A stretch of 27,021 nucleotides of DNA from Trichomonas tenax (taxonomy: Eukaryota > Parabasalia > Trichomonadida > Trichomonadidae), in the NCBI GenBank assembly GCA_023091735.1, contig JALKBU010000713.1:1-27021 (forward strand). The letters are read 5' to 3'. The notes below the pieces were generated by a model. It worked only from the letters and a program-made list of their open reading frames with translations, searched no databases and was not told the origin of the DNA. Shown one piece after another: positions 26,783 through 27,021 of the stretch. Both the position numbers and the translations under genes were made by a program. Position 1 is the stretch's first letter; every line of letters begins with the position of its first letter.

Positions 26783-27021
26783 TCAAGAGTTTTCTGCCGT
26801 TTGGGGATTAGTGACTTCAGATTTATTTACTAGTTGTGCCTTTAATTCTTTAATCTTTGCTTCTAATTTTAATATCTTTTGTTTAATTCCTTCCTCATCA
26901 AGTGGTTGTTTGATTTTTCTAAACTGAATTCTGTTGTTCTTATCAGTGATGACATAAAAACCTTCTGGAACTATTCCTGTCTTTACGTAATCTAATAACA
27001 TTTTTGTTCTTTGACTTGCTT
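26783..27021 (-). CDS. C-terminus of an unknown protein entering from the right (partial)
   Basis: The frame is open from the window edge to a stop at 26783. There is a Met at 27001, but six further sense codons precede it with no stop, so the gene probably starts outside. It reads MLLDYVKTGIVPEGFYVITD, a short beta-like part, then a charged helix (IKQKILKLEAKIKELKAQLV) with heptad spacing and a polar tail (NKSEVTNPQTAENS). A C-terminal coiled coil is likely. Family unknown. It converges on the surface-protein gene across about 200 bases of AT-rich DNA. Confidence 0.6.
   Translation of the reverse strand, partial: ASQRTKMLLDYVKTGIVPEGFYVITDKNNRIQFRKIKQPLDEEGIKQKILKLEAKIKELKAQLVNKSEVTNPQTAENS

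Noticed and set aside
1..27021. CRISPR array or bacterial origin of the sequence
   Set aside because: No evenly spaced direct repeats with unique spacers, no Shine-Dalgarno-led operons, and clearly eukaryotic gene families (XRN1, BEACH, Myb, NPL).

Overview
The window looks like nuclear DNA of a parabasalid protist (a trichomonad, Tritrichomonas-like or Trichomonas-like). It is very AT-rich, the intact coding regions are long and intronless, and the families seen fit that lineage: a BEACH-domain protein, a TmcB-like multi-pass membrane protein, a divergent Myb/SANT protein, an XRN1-type exonuclease, a beta-helix surface protein with a Thr/Pro stalk, and scraps that may come from a Maverick/Polinton-like element. 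I saw no trichomonad-type intron, no CRISPR array and no bacterial operon structure. Species assignment is inference.

Layout. 1-38 (-) is the possible N-terminus of a gene leaving the window, with its promoter at about 61-152. 465-4737 (+) is a large decayed BEACH-domain gene. 5017-7080 (+) is an intact 687-aa protein of unknown function. 7298-7756 (-) is a small acidic/Lys-rich protein ending in a RAD51AP1-type RAD51-interaction motif, with E2F-like sites in its promoter. 8186-10987 (-) is an intact XRN1-family 5'-3' exoribonuclease. 12061-12578 (-) is a broken Myb/SANT protein. 14083-15536 is a mosaic of decaying small ORFs punctuated by GC-rich palindromes, possibly a Maverick-like relic. 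15803-17356 (-) is an intact unknown protein with a globular N-half, a coiled coil and a disordered tail. 17690-19530 (-) is a decayed TmcB-like membrane protein. 19528-19923 (+) is another possible relic. 20300-21070 holds an inverted pair of repeats, one joined to a second repeat also found at 13786-13893. 21931-22000 (-) is a tRNA-like Pol III unit. 22331-22736 (+) is a nucleoplasmin-like gene broken by one extra T. 24270-26585 (+) is an intact beta-helix/TTP-stalk surface protein without an evident signal peptide. 26783-27021 (-) is the C-terminus of a gene entering from the right.

As a whole, about five or six intact genes sit among at least four clear pseudogenes and several weaker relics. 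The genes do not form one pathway. The points most worth a second look are the RAD51AP1-like protein with its E2F-type promoter, the recurring TTTACATGTCA-like promoter motif, the repeat family with a conserved reading frame, the palindrome-studded relic, and the nucleoplasmin-like gene whose only defect is a homopolymer frameshift.
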